Of a stretch of DNA of 64,000 nucleotides, positions 1 to 7,913 are shown one piece after another (within the stretch, counting starts at the first letter, position 1; each line of letters opens with the position of its first letter). The DNA is taken from NCBI GenBank assembly GCA_036946415.1, contig JAQIJD010000011.1:50011-114010 (forward strand). Reading direction: 5' to 3'. Source of the DNA: Sphingomonas_Q fennica_A. GTDB taxonomy: Bacteria; Pseudomonadota; Alphaproteobacteria; Sphingomonadales; Sphingomonadaceae. The position numbers were made by a program, and so were the translations under genes. Below the pieces are notes generated by a model. That model ran no database searches. It had not been told where the DNA came from and worked only from the letters and a program-made list of their open reading frames with translations.

Positions 1-185
1 AGGGCGGCGACCTGCGCGTCGGAGAGGGCCGCCACCCGCTCGGCGATGCGCTGCGGGCGTGGCACCTGCTGCTCGAAACCGGTGGGATCCTCGGGCAGGA
101 AGGGACGGATCATCGTCCGCGTCGGATCGGGCATCAGCTCGACGGGCAGGGGATCGAAGATCTGCTGGTCCGGCATCATCGGCAT
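1..185 (-). CDS. N-terminal fragment, possible GH130-type glycosidase
   Basis: This is the first 61 codons of a gene that runs off the left edge. The start at 185 is preceded by GGGAGA at a good ribosome-binding distance. The visible protein contains the string PDPTRTMIRPFLPEDPTGF, then RIAERVAAL and a helix beginning LSDAQVAA. From memory this pattern resembles the N-terminus of family 130 glycoside hydrolases or phosphorylases in sphingomonads and rhizobia. The catalytic part lies outside the window, so the family call is an inference. The gene is divergent from putA, with 135 bases between them. Confidence 0.45.
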   Translation of the reverse strand, partial: MPMMPDQQIFDPLPVELMPDPTRTMIRPFLPEDPTGFEQQVPRPQRIAERVAALSDAQVAA

Positions 186-320
186 TCGTCTCCCGTGTCG
201 CACCGGTAGGCGTAACGCAAAAGGACCTCGCTGGTCGCGCCGCCCCCTGATTTATGTTGGCGGCCGTGCCGCCACGCGCCGCCATCCCTATATCCGGGGG
301 CGCAGATCGAAACGGGACGG

Positions 321-3300
321 ATGACGATGCAGGCGTGGGACGCGCTGGACGCGATCAAATATGGGGACGAGGCGCAGGCGATCGCCGCGCTGCTGCGGCG
401 AGCGCCCTTCACCCCGGCCGAGCGCGTGAAGGTGGAGCAAGACGCGATCGGCCTGGTCGAGGCGACGCGCGCCTCGGCGAAGCGGCAGGGCGTGGTGGAA
501 AGCTTCCTCGCCCAATTCTCGCTGGGCACCGAGGAAGGGCTGGCGCTGATGTGCCTGGCCGAGGCCCTGCTGCGCACGCCCGACGCTGCAACGCGCGACC
601 GGCTAATCGCCGAGAAGATCGGCCCGGCCGACTGGCAGGCGCACCTCGGCCGCTCCGACAGCCTGTTCGTCAACGCCTCGACGTGGGGGCTGATGCTGAC
701 CGGGCGGCTGGTCGACGTCGCGCCCGAAACCCGCAGCGCGCCCGCCGCCTATTTCCGCCGGCTGACGGCGAAGCTGGGCGAGCCGCTGATCCGCCAGGCG
801 GTGGGCGCGGCGGTACGGGTGATGGGGGAGCAGTTCGTCCTCGGCCGCACGATCGGCGAGGCGCTGGCCCGCGCCCGGCGCGAGGGGATGCTGTGCTCCT
901 TCGACATGCTGGGCGAAGGCGCGCGCACCGCCGCCGACGCCGCCCGCTACGAACGCCTCTATCTGGACGCGATCGAGGCGGTCGGCCGGGATCGCACCGC
1001 GGGCCTGACGCCGGAGCAGGGGCACGGCATCTCGGTCAAGCTTTCCGCCCTCTCGCCGCGCTACGAGGCGGTGCAGGAAGCGCGGGTCTGGGACGGGCTT
1101 TATCCCCGTCTCCTCCGCCTCGCCCGCGCCGCCGCCGCGCACGACCTGAACCTCGCGATCGATGCCGAGGAAGCGGACCGGCTCACCCTCTCGCTGAAGC
1201 TGGTCGACCGGCTGGCGCGCGAGCCGGCGCTGGGCGACTGGGCGGGCCTGGGCGTGGTCGTCCAGACCTATCAGACGCGTGGGCTGGCGGTGATCGAGGC
1301 GCTGGCGGCGCTGGCGGCGGAGACGGGGCGGCGGCTGATGGTCCGCCTCGTCAAGGGCGCCTATTGGGATGCCGAGATCAAGCGCGCACAGGTGGCGGGC
1401 CGCCCGGCCTATCCCGTCTTCACCACCAAGGCCGCGACCGATCTCAGCTACCTCGTCTGCGCCGACGCGCTGATCGCCGCCAGCCCCCGCCTCTACCCCC
1501 AGTTCGCGACGCACAACGGCCATACGCTCGCCGCCGTCCGCCGCATGGCGGCGCGGGCGGGGGTGGCGATCGAACATCAGCGGCTGCACGGCATGGGCGA
1601 GGCGCTCTATGCCGCAGGCGGCGGCGGCAACGCCCCCTTGCGCGCCTACGCCCCCGTCGGCGGGCATGAGGAACTGCTCCCCTACCTCGTCCGCCGCTTG
1701 CTGGAGAATGGCGCCAACACCAGCTTCGTCCACGCCCTGATCGACGCGGAAGTGCCGGCGGCGCGCGTCGTCGCCGATCCGATCGCGGCGGTGGAGGCGT
1801 TGCCCGGCCCCCATCCGCGGCTACCGCTGCCCGCCGACATCTACGGCCCCGCGCGCCGCAACCCCCTCGGCCGGGACTATACGATCGCCGCCGAGCGCGC
1901 CCGTGCCGCCGCCGCCGTCGCGGCACTCGGGGCGCTGCGGGCGGGGCCGATCGTCGGCGGGCAGGACCGGCCCGGTATCGCGCCGGCCGACGTCACCGAT
2001 CCCGCCGACCGCCGCCGCACGATCGGCCGCGCCAGCGAAGCGGCCGATGCCGACGTGGCCGATGCGGTGGCGTTGGCCGCCGCCGCGCAGCCGGCATGGG
2101 ATCGCGCCGGCGGCGTCGCCCGCGGCCGGGTGCTGCGGGCGATGGGCGATGCGCTGGAAGGCGCGATGGACCGGCTGGTCGCCCTGCTCGCGCGCGAGGC
2201 GGGCAAGACGCTCGACGACGGCGTGTCGGAAGTGCGCGAGGCGATCGACTTCTGCCGCTATTACGCCCACCTCGCCGAAACGCAGTTCGCGGGTCCGGAG
2301 ACGCTGCCGGGGCCGGTCGGCGAGACCAACCGCCTCGAATGGCGCGGGCGCGGCAGCTTCGCCTGCATCTCACCCTGGAACTTCCCGCTCGCGATCTTCA
2401 CCGGTCAGATCGCCGCCGCGCTGGCCGCGGGCAATGCCGCGCTCGCCAAGCCCGCCGAACAGACCCCGCTGATCGCGGCGGCGGCGGTGCGGCTGTTCCA
2501 CGGCGCCGGCCTCGATCCGCGGCTGCTGGCGCTGCTGCCGGGGGATGGTGCCCGCGTCGGCATGGCGCTCGTCACCCATCCGGGGATCGCCGGGGTCGCC
2601 TTCACCGGCGGTACCGATACCGCGCGCGCGATCAACCGCACGCTGGCCGACCGGCCCGGCCCGATCCTGCCCTTCATCGCCGAGACGGGCGGCCTCAACG
2701 GCCTGTTCGCGGATACGACCGCGCTGGCCGAACAGGTGGTGGACGACGTTATCCGATCCGCCTTCGGCTCGGCCGGGCAGCGCTGCTCGGCGCTCCGCAT
2801 CCTGTTCCTGCCGCACGAGACGGCGGACGGCATCCTCACGACGCTGGCGGGGGCGATGGAGGCGTTGACGATCGGCGATCCCGCCGATCCCGCGACGGAC
2901 ATCGGCCCGGTCATCGACGGCGAGGCGCTCGCCGCCCTTTCGGCGCACCGCGCACGGCTCGCGGCGGACGCCCGCATCCTCCACGAACGCGACGCCGGCC
3001 CGGCCGGCACGCACGGCAGCTTCGCCCCGCTGGTGATGGCCGAGGTGCCGCGCGCCGACTGGCTCGAACGGGAGACGTTCGGCCCCATCCTGCATGTCGT
3101 CCGCTACGATCCGGCGGACCTGCCGGCGGTGGCGGGGGCGCTGGCGGCGCGCGGCTATGGCCTGACCCTCGGCATCCACAGCCGGCTGGCGAGCTTCGCC
3201 GAGGCGGTGCGGGCGATCGTCCCGGCGGGCAACGTCTACGTCAACCGCACGATCATCGGTGCCGTCGTCGGGGTGCAGCCGTTCGGGGGCGAGGGCCTGT

Positions 3301-3422
3301 CCGGCACCGGCCCCAAGGCGGGCGGGCCGCACGCGCTGACCCGCTATGCGGTGGAGCGCGCCGTCTCCGTCGACATCACCGCGCAGGGCGGCGATCCGGC
3401 GCTGCTCAATCTCGCGCTCTGA
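321..3422 (+). CDS. putA: Bifunctional proline dehydrogenase / glutamate-semialdehyde dehydrogenase PutA
   Basis: PutA oxidises proline to glutamate in two steps. The FAD-dependent proline dehydrogenase barrel fills the N-terminal half, with KGAYWDAEIKRAQ around residue 345 and FATHN. The C-terminal half is an NAD-dependent aldehyde dehydrogenase with the signature SPWNFPLAIF, general base Glu788 in ETGG, and catalytic Cys822 in GQRCSAL. At 1033 residues it is a short PutA. No ribbon-helix-helix DNA-binding domain is visible at the N-terminus, so it is probably enzymatic only and not an autorepressor. The gene stands alone and ends at a strong hairpin. The first ATG (321) is used; a second follows two codons later. 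Confidence 0.96.
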   Translation: MTMQAWDALDAIKYGDEAQAIAALLRRAPFTPAERVKVEQDAIGLVEATRASAKRQGVVESFLAQFSLGTEEGLALMCLAEALLRTPDAATRDRLIAEKIGPADWQAHLGRSDSLFVNASTWGLMLTGRLVDVAPETRSAPAAYFRRLTAKLGEPLIRQAVGAAVRVMGEQFVLGRTIGEALARARREGMLCSFDMLGEGARTAADAARYERLYLDAIEAVGRDRTAGLTPEQGHGISVKLSALSPRYEAVQEARVWDGLYPRLLRLARAAAAHDLNLAIDAEEADRLTLSLKLVDRLAREPALGDWAGLGVVVQTYQTRGLAVIEALAALAAETGRRLMVRLVKGAYWDAEIKRAQVAGRPAYPVFTTKAATDLSYLVCADALIAASPRLYPQFATHNGHTLAAVRRMAARAGVAIEHQRLHGMGEALYAAGGGGNAPLRAYAPVGGHEELLPYLVRRLLENGANTSFVHALIDAEVPAARVVADPIAAVEALPGPHPRLPLPADIYGPARRNPLGRDYTIAAERARAAAAVAALGALRAGPIVGGQDRPGIAPADVTDPADRRRTIGRASEAADADVADAVALAAAAQPAWDRAGGVARGRVLRAMGDALEGAMDRLVALLAREAGKTLDDGVSEVREAIDFCRYYAHLAETQFAGPETLPGPVGETNRLEWRGRGSFACISPWNFPLAIFTGQIAAALAAGNAALAKPAEQTPLIAAAAVRLFHGAGLDPRLLALLPGDGARVGMALVTHPGIAGVAFTGGTDTARAINRTLADRPGPILPFIAETGGLNGLFADTTALAEQVVDDVIRSAFGSAGQRCSALRILFLPHETADGILTTLAGAMEALTIGDPADPATDIGPVIDGEALAALSAHRARLAADARILHERDAGPAGTHGSFAPLVMAEVPRADWLERETFGPILHVVRYDPADLPAVAGALAARGYGLTLGIHSRLASFAEAVRAIVPAGNVYVNRTIIGAVVGVQPFGGEGLSGTGPKAGGPHALTRYAVERAVSVDITAQGGDPALLNLAL

Positions 3423-3427
3423 TACGG

Positions 3428-3464
3428 AAAGGGCCGCCCTCGCACATGGCGGGGGCGGCCCTTT
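3428..3464. terminator. Hairpin terminator between putA and mucR
   Basis: An 11-bp perfect stem pairs AAAGGGCCGCC (3428-3438) with GGCGGCCCTTT (3454-3464). It lies between the convergent ends of putA (3422) and the MucR gene (3490), so it may serve both. Confidence 0.8.
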
Positions 3465-3489
3465 GCCTGTCCGGTTCCGGCCGGAGCGA

Positions 3490-3990
3490 TCAGGCGTCGG
3501 CCTTCTTCGGCGCGCGCTTGCGGGTGGCGGGCTTCGCCTCGGGGGCGGGCGCCTCGTCCATCACTTCGGCCTCGACGCCGGCGGCATCGTCCTTGCGCTT
3601 GCGGCCGAGGCCGATCGAATGCGCCAGATCCCGGCGCTTGGCGGCGTAATTGGGGGCCACCATCGGGTAATCGGCCGGCAGGCTCCACTTCGCCCGGTAA
3701 TCCTCGGGCGACATACCGTAATTAGTGCGCAGATAGCGCTTGAGCATCGTCAGCTTCTTGCCGTCTTCCAGGCAGACGATGTAATCGGGCTTCACCGACG
3801 AGCGCACCGGCACCGCCGGCTTCAGTTCCGCCACCGGTTCTTCCTGCGGCGTGCCAAGGCCCTGGAGCGAGGCATAGACCTTCTCGATCAACTGCGGCAC
3901 ATCGCCGACCGCGACCGAATTGTTCGACACATGGGCCGCCACGATATCCGCCGTCAGCGTCAGCAGGTCGCCACCGTTTTCGTCCGCCAT
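3490..3990 (-). CDS. MucR/Ros-family transcriptional regulator
   Basis: The protein has 166 residues. The conserved MucR core runs from about residue 66 to 130 and includes CLEDGKK, MSPEDYRAKW and DYPMVAPNYAAKRR, followed by a Lys/Arg/Ala-rich tail. In Ros the zinc finger uses Cys-Cys-His-His. Here the equivalent positions are Cys73, Asp76, Tyr86 and Tyr91, so three of the four classical ligands are absent. Zinc-independent MucR homologues are known in rhizobia. MucR proteins regulate surface polysaccharide, motility and cell-cycle genes. The start at 3990 is chosen because GAGG lies 8 bases upstream; an ATG at 3996 would leave only 2 bases. Confidence 0.9.
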   Translation of the reverse strand: MADENGGDLLTLTADIVAAHVSNNSVAVGDVPQLIEKVYASLQGLGTPQEEPVAELKPAVPVRSSVKPDYIVCLEDGKKLTMLKRYLRTNYGMSPEDYRAKWSLPADYPMVAPNYAAKRRDLAHSIGLGRKRKDDAAGVEAEVMDEAPAPEAKPATRKRAPKKADA

Positions 3991-4121
3991 GTCCATTTCC
4001 TCTACGCGATCGTTCACTCGCGTGACTAAATAGACGCAAACCTGCCCGCTGCAACGGCTGTTTTGCCATCGGAGCCCTTTGACGACAATATTCGCACGAA
4101 AACGGCGATAAAAATCGGTGA

Positions 4122-4814
4122 TTAGCCGCCCAGTCGCGCAGAAAAGCGCGCAATCGCCGCCGCCGGCCCGGCCGGATCGCCCCAGACAGAGCCCGAAACG
4201 GCCAGAAAATCGGCGCCCGCAGCAATAAGATACGCTGCGTTTTCCGGCGTGATCCCCCCGATCGCGACGCAGGGCAGTTCGAACAAGGTCGTCCACCAGC
4301 CGAGGATCGAAGGATCGGGGCGGTGCTTCGCATCCTTGGTGGTGCTGGGATAGAAAGATCCGAAGGCGACATAGTCGGCCCCCAATTCACCCGCCTCCAT
4401 CGCCAGATGACGACTGTCGTGACAGGTCACCCCGATCTGCGCGGACGGCCCCAGCAGCGCGCGCGCCGCACGCGGATCGCCGTCCCCCTGCCCCAGATGC
4501 ACGCCGTCCGCGCCAAGTCGCTTGGCCAGCCCCATGCTGTCGTTGGCGATGAAGGCGACATCGCGATCGGCGCAGATGCGCTGGAGGGGCGGCGCCAGTT
4601 CGGCGATGGCATGATCGCTGATCCCCTTCAGCCGCAACTGGAAGGCGGCGACGGGGCCGGCGTCCAGCGCCGCCTTCAGGCGATCGGCGAAGCCGTCGTC
4701 GATCGCCGGCGGGGAGATCAGATAGAGTTGCGCGGCCGGCCGTCCGGGATCGCGCTCGAACCGGTCGGCGAAGCCGGGATCAAGCGCCAGCGGATCGGCA
4801 TCCTCTTCCGTCAT
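4122..4814 (-). CDS. thiE: Thiamine phosphate synthase
   Basis: This 230-residue TIM-barrel enzyme joins the thiazole and pyrimidine moieties of thiamine phosphate. Family landmarks are QLRLKG (phosphate and substrate region), FIANDSMGLAKRLGADGVHLGQ, GVTCHDSRHL, YVAFGSFYPSTTK and VAIGGITPENA. A roughly 25-residue acidic extension precedes the barrel. It is the last gene of the tkt-to-thiE run and starts 2 bases after the S10 peptidase stop, which suggests co-transcription. thiL, another thiamine gene, lies about 13 kb away. Confidence 0.92.
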   Translation of the reverse strand: MTEEDADPLALDPGFADRFERDPGRPAAQLYLISPPAIDDGFADRLKAALDAGPVAAFQLRLKGISDHAIAELAPPLQRICADRDVAFIANDSMGLAKRLGADGVHLGQGDGDPRAARALLGPSAQIGVTCHDSRHLAMEAGELGADYVAFGSFYPSTTKDAKHRPDPSILGWWTTLFELPCVAIGGITPENAAYLIAAGADFLAVSGSVWGDPAGPAAAIARFSARLGG

Positions 4815-4816
4815 CG

Positions 4817-6349
4817 TCAGCGCGCGCGGATGAAGCGGCGGATATCCGCCGACAATGTGGCGAGATCGGCCGGACGGACGTACATCATGTGCCCCGCATC
4901 GTAATAATGATATTGGATACGCCCGTCGTTCGGCACGCCGGTGCGGTTGAGCGCATATTCGGCACCGAAGAAGGGCGTCGCGAAATCATACCAGCCCTGG
5001 CCGACGAACACGCGCAGGGCGCTGTTCTGGCGCATCGCCTCGCCCAGCCACGGCGTGACGTTGAGATAGTCGACGCCACCGCGGGCCCCGCCGCCGATCT
5101 TCCAGTCCCAGTCGCGCACCTCCCCGATCGTGACGTAATCGCGGTCGATGTCGAACTTCAGGTCGTTGCGGGCATAAGCGTTCATTGCCGCGGTATAGCT
5201 GCCGTCGATCGCATAGAAGCTGGGATCGTCGTCGGGCCGTTCGCCGGCATTGTCATAGTCGCGCCCCGTATAGCGCGTGTCGAGCCGGCCGACGACCAGC
5301 CCGCGGTCGCGCAGCAATTCCTTGTAGAAGCGCGACGGGCTGACGCGCAGGTCGGCATTCTGGAGGAATGTCTCGGACAGGCCCGTGTAGCGGGCAAGTT
5401 GGCGGCGGATGGTGGCGCGTTCCTCGGCCGGCAGGGCATTGCCCTTCAGCAGCGCCGACGCATAGGGCCCGATCGCCCAGGCCCGCGCCTCCGCGGCAAA
5501 GTCGGCGACCGCGGCGGGCCGATCCGCCACCTTGTTGTGATACCAGGCGGTCGCCGCCATCGACGGCAGATTGGTGACATAGCCGAGCTCGTTGCCCTGC
5601 GCGGGTGACGCCACCGAGAAATCGAGGATCGAAGAGATCAGGATGATCCCGTTCATCGCGACGTCGTTGTAGGACGATTCCAGCTCATGCTCGACCGCGA
5701 CCGAGCGCGTCGTGCCATAGCTTTCGCCACCCAGATATTTTGGCGCGTTCCAGCGATCGGGATGTTCGTTCAGCCAGATGCGGATGAATTGCGCGACCGA
5801 CTTGGCATCCTTGACGACGCCCCAGAACTCCTTCGGATCGGTCTTGCCCAGCGCCTTCGACCAGCCGGTGCCGACCGGATCGATGAAGACCAGATCGGTC
5901 GCGTCCAGCAGCGAATGCTCATTGTCCACGATCGGATAGGGCGGCGCGCCGTCGTCCGCCGCCTCGGGAATGACGACGCGCTTCGGCCCGAACGCGCCCA
6001 TCTGCAACCAGACCGAGCCGGACCCCGGCCCGCCGTTGAAGAGGAACGTGACCGGCCGGTTCGCATCGGCCGGCCCGTCCTTCAGATAGGCGACAGAGAC
6101 GATCGCGGCATTGGGATTGCCGTCCTTGTCCTTCAGATACGTCTCGCCCACCGTCGCGGTATAGGCGATGCGCTGGCCGCCGAACGTGCCGCTGTGGCGC
6201 GTGGTGACGACCTTGGGGGGCGGGATCGGCGGCGTGGCCTCGGCCTTGGCCTCGTCCGCTTTCGCTTTCGGCTGCGCGCCGGCGGGTGCGGCGATCAGCG
6301 CCGCCCCCGCCAGCGCCCACGCCAGCGCCGGTCCCGCCCCGCGGATCAT
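4817..6349 (-). CDS. S10-family serine carboxypeptidase, exported
   Basis: The protein has 510 residues with a clear signal peptide (hydrophobic stretch ending PAGA about residue 25) and then a Lys/Ala/Pro-rich linker. S10 hallmarks are FLFNGGPGSGS (oxyanion region, about 105-112), the nucleophile Ser210 in GGESYGT, an aspartate in GQGWYDFATP and the catalytic histidine in DAGHMMY near the C-terminus. It probably releases C-terminal amino acids from peptides in the periplasm. Its start overlaps the stop of the aldolase gene (ATGA), so it is translationally coupled to a glycolytic gene with no obvious functional link. Confidence 0.9.
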   Translation of the reverse strand: MIRGAGPALAWALAGAALIAAPAGAQPKAKADEAKAEATPPIPPPKVVTTRHSGTFGGQRIAYTATVGETYLKDKDGNPNAAIVSVAYLKDGPADANRPVTFLFNGGPGSGSVWLQMGAFGPKRVVIPEAADDGAPPYPIVDNEHSLLDATDLVFIDPVGTGWSKALGKTDPKEFWGVVKDAKSVAQFIRIWLNEHPDRWNAPKYLGGESYGTTRSVAVEHELESSYNDVAMNGIILISSILDFSVASPAQGNELGYVTNLPSMAATAWYHNKVADRPAAVADFAAEARAWAIGPYASALLKGNALPAEERATIRRQLARYTGLSETFLQNADLRVSPSRFYKELLRDRGLVVGRLDTRYTGRDYDNAGERPDDDPSFYAIDGSYTAAMNAYARNDLKFDIDRDYVTIGEVRDWDWKIGGGARGGVDYLNVTPWLGEAMRQNSALRVFVGQGWYDFATPFFGAEYALNRTGVPNDGRIQYHYYDAGHMMYVRPADLATLSADIRRFIRAR

Positions 6350-7260
6350 TCCTCGCCCTTGTAGATGCGGATGATCCTGGCGAGCATCTCGAGCGCTTCC
6401 TCGCGCGGGCGCTGGAAGGTGTTGCGGCCGATGATCGAGCCGTTGCCGCCGCCGTCGCGGATGTCGCGCGCGTCCTGATAGACCGCGTCCGACCCCTTGG
6501 TGGCGCCGCCCGAGAAGACCACGATCCGCCGGCCGGCGAAGCTCGACTGCACGACATGCGCGACGCGCTTCGCCTGCGTCGACCAGTCGCCGCCCTCATA
6601 GGCCTTCTTGGCGTCCTTCTGCTCGATATGGTCGGTCGGCAGCTTCACCTTGATGATGTGCGCGCCCAGCAGCGCCGCCATGTGCGCGGCATAGGCACCG
6701 ACGTCGAGCGCCAGTTCGCCCGCCTTGCTGATCTCGCCGCCGCGCGGATAGGACCAGATGACGGTGGCGATGCCGACCGACTTGGCCTCGGCCGAAAGCT
6801 CGCGGATCTCCTCCATCTGCTCGAAGATATTGTCCGAGCCGGGATAGATGGTGAAGCCGATCGCCGAACAACCGAGGCGGAGCGCGTCGGCGACGGTGCC
6901 CGTCACCGCCTGGTCGATCGAACCCGCCCAGCTGTTGGAGGAATTGACCTTCAGGATCGTCGGGATCTGCCCGGCGAACGTATCGGCGCCCGCCTCCAGC
7001 GGCCCCAGCGGCGCGGCATAAGCGGAAAGGCCCGCGTCGATCGCCATCTGATAATGGTAGTGCGGGTCATAGGCCGGCGGATTGACCGAGAAGGAGCGCG
7101 CCGGGCCATGCTCGAACCCCTGATCGACGGGGAGGATGACGAGCTTGCCGGTGCCGCCGAGCGCGCCCTGCATGAGGATGCGGGCGAGGTTCGCCTTGGT
7201 GCCGGGATTGTCGCTCTCATATTTCGAGAGGATGTCGCGGACGATGGGGGTGATGCTCAT
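6346..7260 (-). CDS. fba: Class I fructose-bisphosphate aldolase (DhnA type)
   Basis: This 304-residue aldolase interconverts fructose 1,6-bisphosphate with dihydroxyacetone phosphate and glyceraldehyde 3-phosphate. It belongs to the archaeal/DhnA class I group, not the metal-dependent class II group. Evidence includes LVILPVDQGFEHGP near residue 45, PTILKVNSSNSW, and a Schiff-base lysine candidate in HIIKVKLPTDH (Lys204 or Lys206). It follows pgk in the same direction, but a two-gene toxin-antitoxin module sits between them. It overlaps the next gene by 4 bases. Confidence 0.94.
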   Translation of the reverse strand: MSITPIVRDILSKYESDNPGTKANLARILMQGALGGTGKLVILPVDQGFEHGPARSFSVNPPAYDPHYHYQMAIDAGLSAYAAPLGPLEAGADTFAGQIPTILKVNSSNSWAGSIDQAVTGTVADALRLGCSAIGFTIYPGSDNIFEQMEEIRELSAEAKSVGIATVIWSYPRGGEISKAGELALDVGAYAAHMAALLGAHIIKVKLPTDHIEQKDAKKAYEGGDWSTQAKRVAHVVQSSFAGRRIVVFSGGATKGSDAVYQDARDIRDGGGNGSIIGRNTFQRPREEALEMLARIIRIYKGEE

Positions 7261-7280
7261 GGGGTCTCCCTTGGGTTATC

Positions 7281-7625
7281 TCAGAGTTCCAGCCAGCGGC
7301 GGAGCGCCGCATCGACCTGCTTCAGAATGTCGTCGGATACGGCCCCGATCGGAGCTTTCACGCGTGATCTGCGGATCGTTCGGATACGATCGACCTCTAT
7401 CTCGCTGGCTTCGAGAAGGCCAGTTCCGTCCAGACGCAACACAGGCACGCGCATCAGAGCCGCGCCCGTCAGGTGGGTCGTGATGGGGCAGAGGGTGATT
7501 GCTGTCGTGCCCTCCAGCGCTGCCGTCGCCTGTACGACGACATACGGGCGCGGCTTGCCTGAAAAGTCGCCGCGGTCCGCCGCGATTACGATACTGCCCC
7601 GTCTCAAGGCCGCTTGTCGCCCCAA
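7281..7625 (-). CDS. MazF/PemK-type toxin
   Basis: This 114-residue basic protein has the MazF/PemK layout: LRRGSIVIA at the N-terminus, GKPRPYVVVQA, ITLCPITTH, and a C-terminal segment reading SEIEVDRIRTIRRSRV. Members are mostly sequence-specific endoribonucleases that cleave mRNA when freed from the antitoxin. The start overlaps the antitoxin stop by 22 bases, typical of a type II pair. The target is not predictable from sequence. The module lies between pgk and fba, so the toxin mRNA may also carry fba. Confidence 0.85.
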   Translation of the reverse strand: MGRQAALRRGSIVIAADRGDFSGKPRPYVVVQATAALEGTTAITLCPITTHLTGAALMRVPVLRLDGTGLLEASEIEVDRIRTIRRSRVKAPIGAVSDDILKQVDAALRRWLEL

Positions 7626-7864
7626 TTATAATCGGGCTCGTCGGCAGTCATGTCGTCGTGATCGGCGTCAAGACGATCGAGATCCTCTTCCGTCGTGCTC
7701 GCTGCAATCAATGCGATCTGGCGCCGCCATTCGGCATCGATCGCATGACGATCGAGATATTCGCGCAGTGCCTCCCGCGCAATCTGGCTTCGCGAACGGC
7801 GGGTCTGCGCCGCAAACCCGTCCAGCCGCTCCTCCAGATCGCGTTCCAGCCTCAGGCCCAGCAT
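7604..7864 (-). CDS. Ribbon-helix-helix antitoxin
   Basis: The product has 86 residues. The first ~40 form a CopG/ribbon-helix-helix domain (LGLRLERDLEERLDGF, then RRSRSQIAREALREYLDRH), and the acidic C-terminal tail (TTEEDLDRLDADHDD) is expected to wrap the toxin. The start at 7864 is fixed by a strong GGAGGTG 4 bases upstream. A perfect palindrome lies just before that ribosome-binding site and is a natural autoregulatory operator. Confidence 0.85.
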   Translation of the reverse strand: MLGLRLERDLEERLDGFAAQTRRSRSQIAREALREYLDRHAIDAEWRRQIALIAASTTEEDLDRLDADHDDMTADEPDYNWGDKRP

Positions 7865-7875
7865 GGCGCACCTCC

Positions 7876-7891
7876 GTTCAACATGTTGAAC
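7876..7891. promoter_or_regulatory. Perfect 16-bp palindrome, probable antitoxin operator
   Basis: GTTCAACATGTTGAAC is its own reverse complement. Its inner edge is 11 bases upstream of the antitoxin start codon and touches the Shine-Dalgarno sequence. RHH antitoxins usually bind such palindromes to repress their own operon. The position and symmetry are seen directly; binding is inferred. Confidence 0.7.
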
Positions 7892-7913
7892 ATAGGCCCG
7901 CCCCGCCCGCGCA

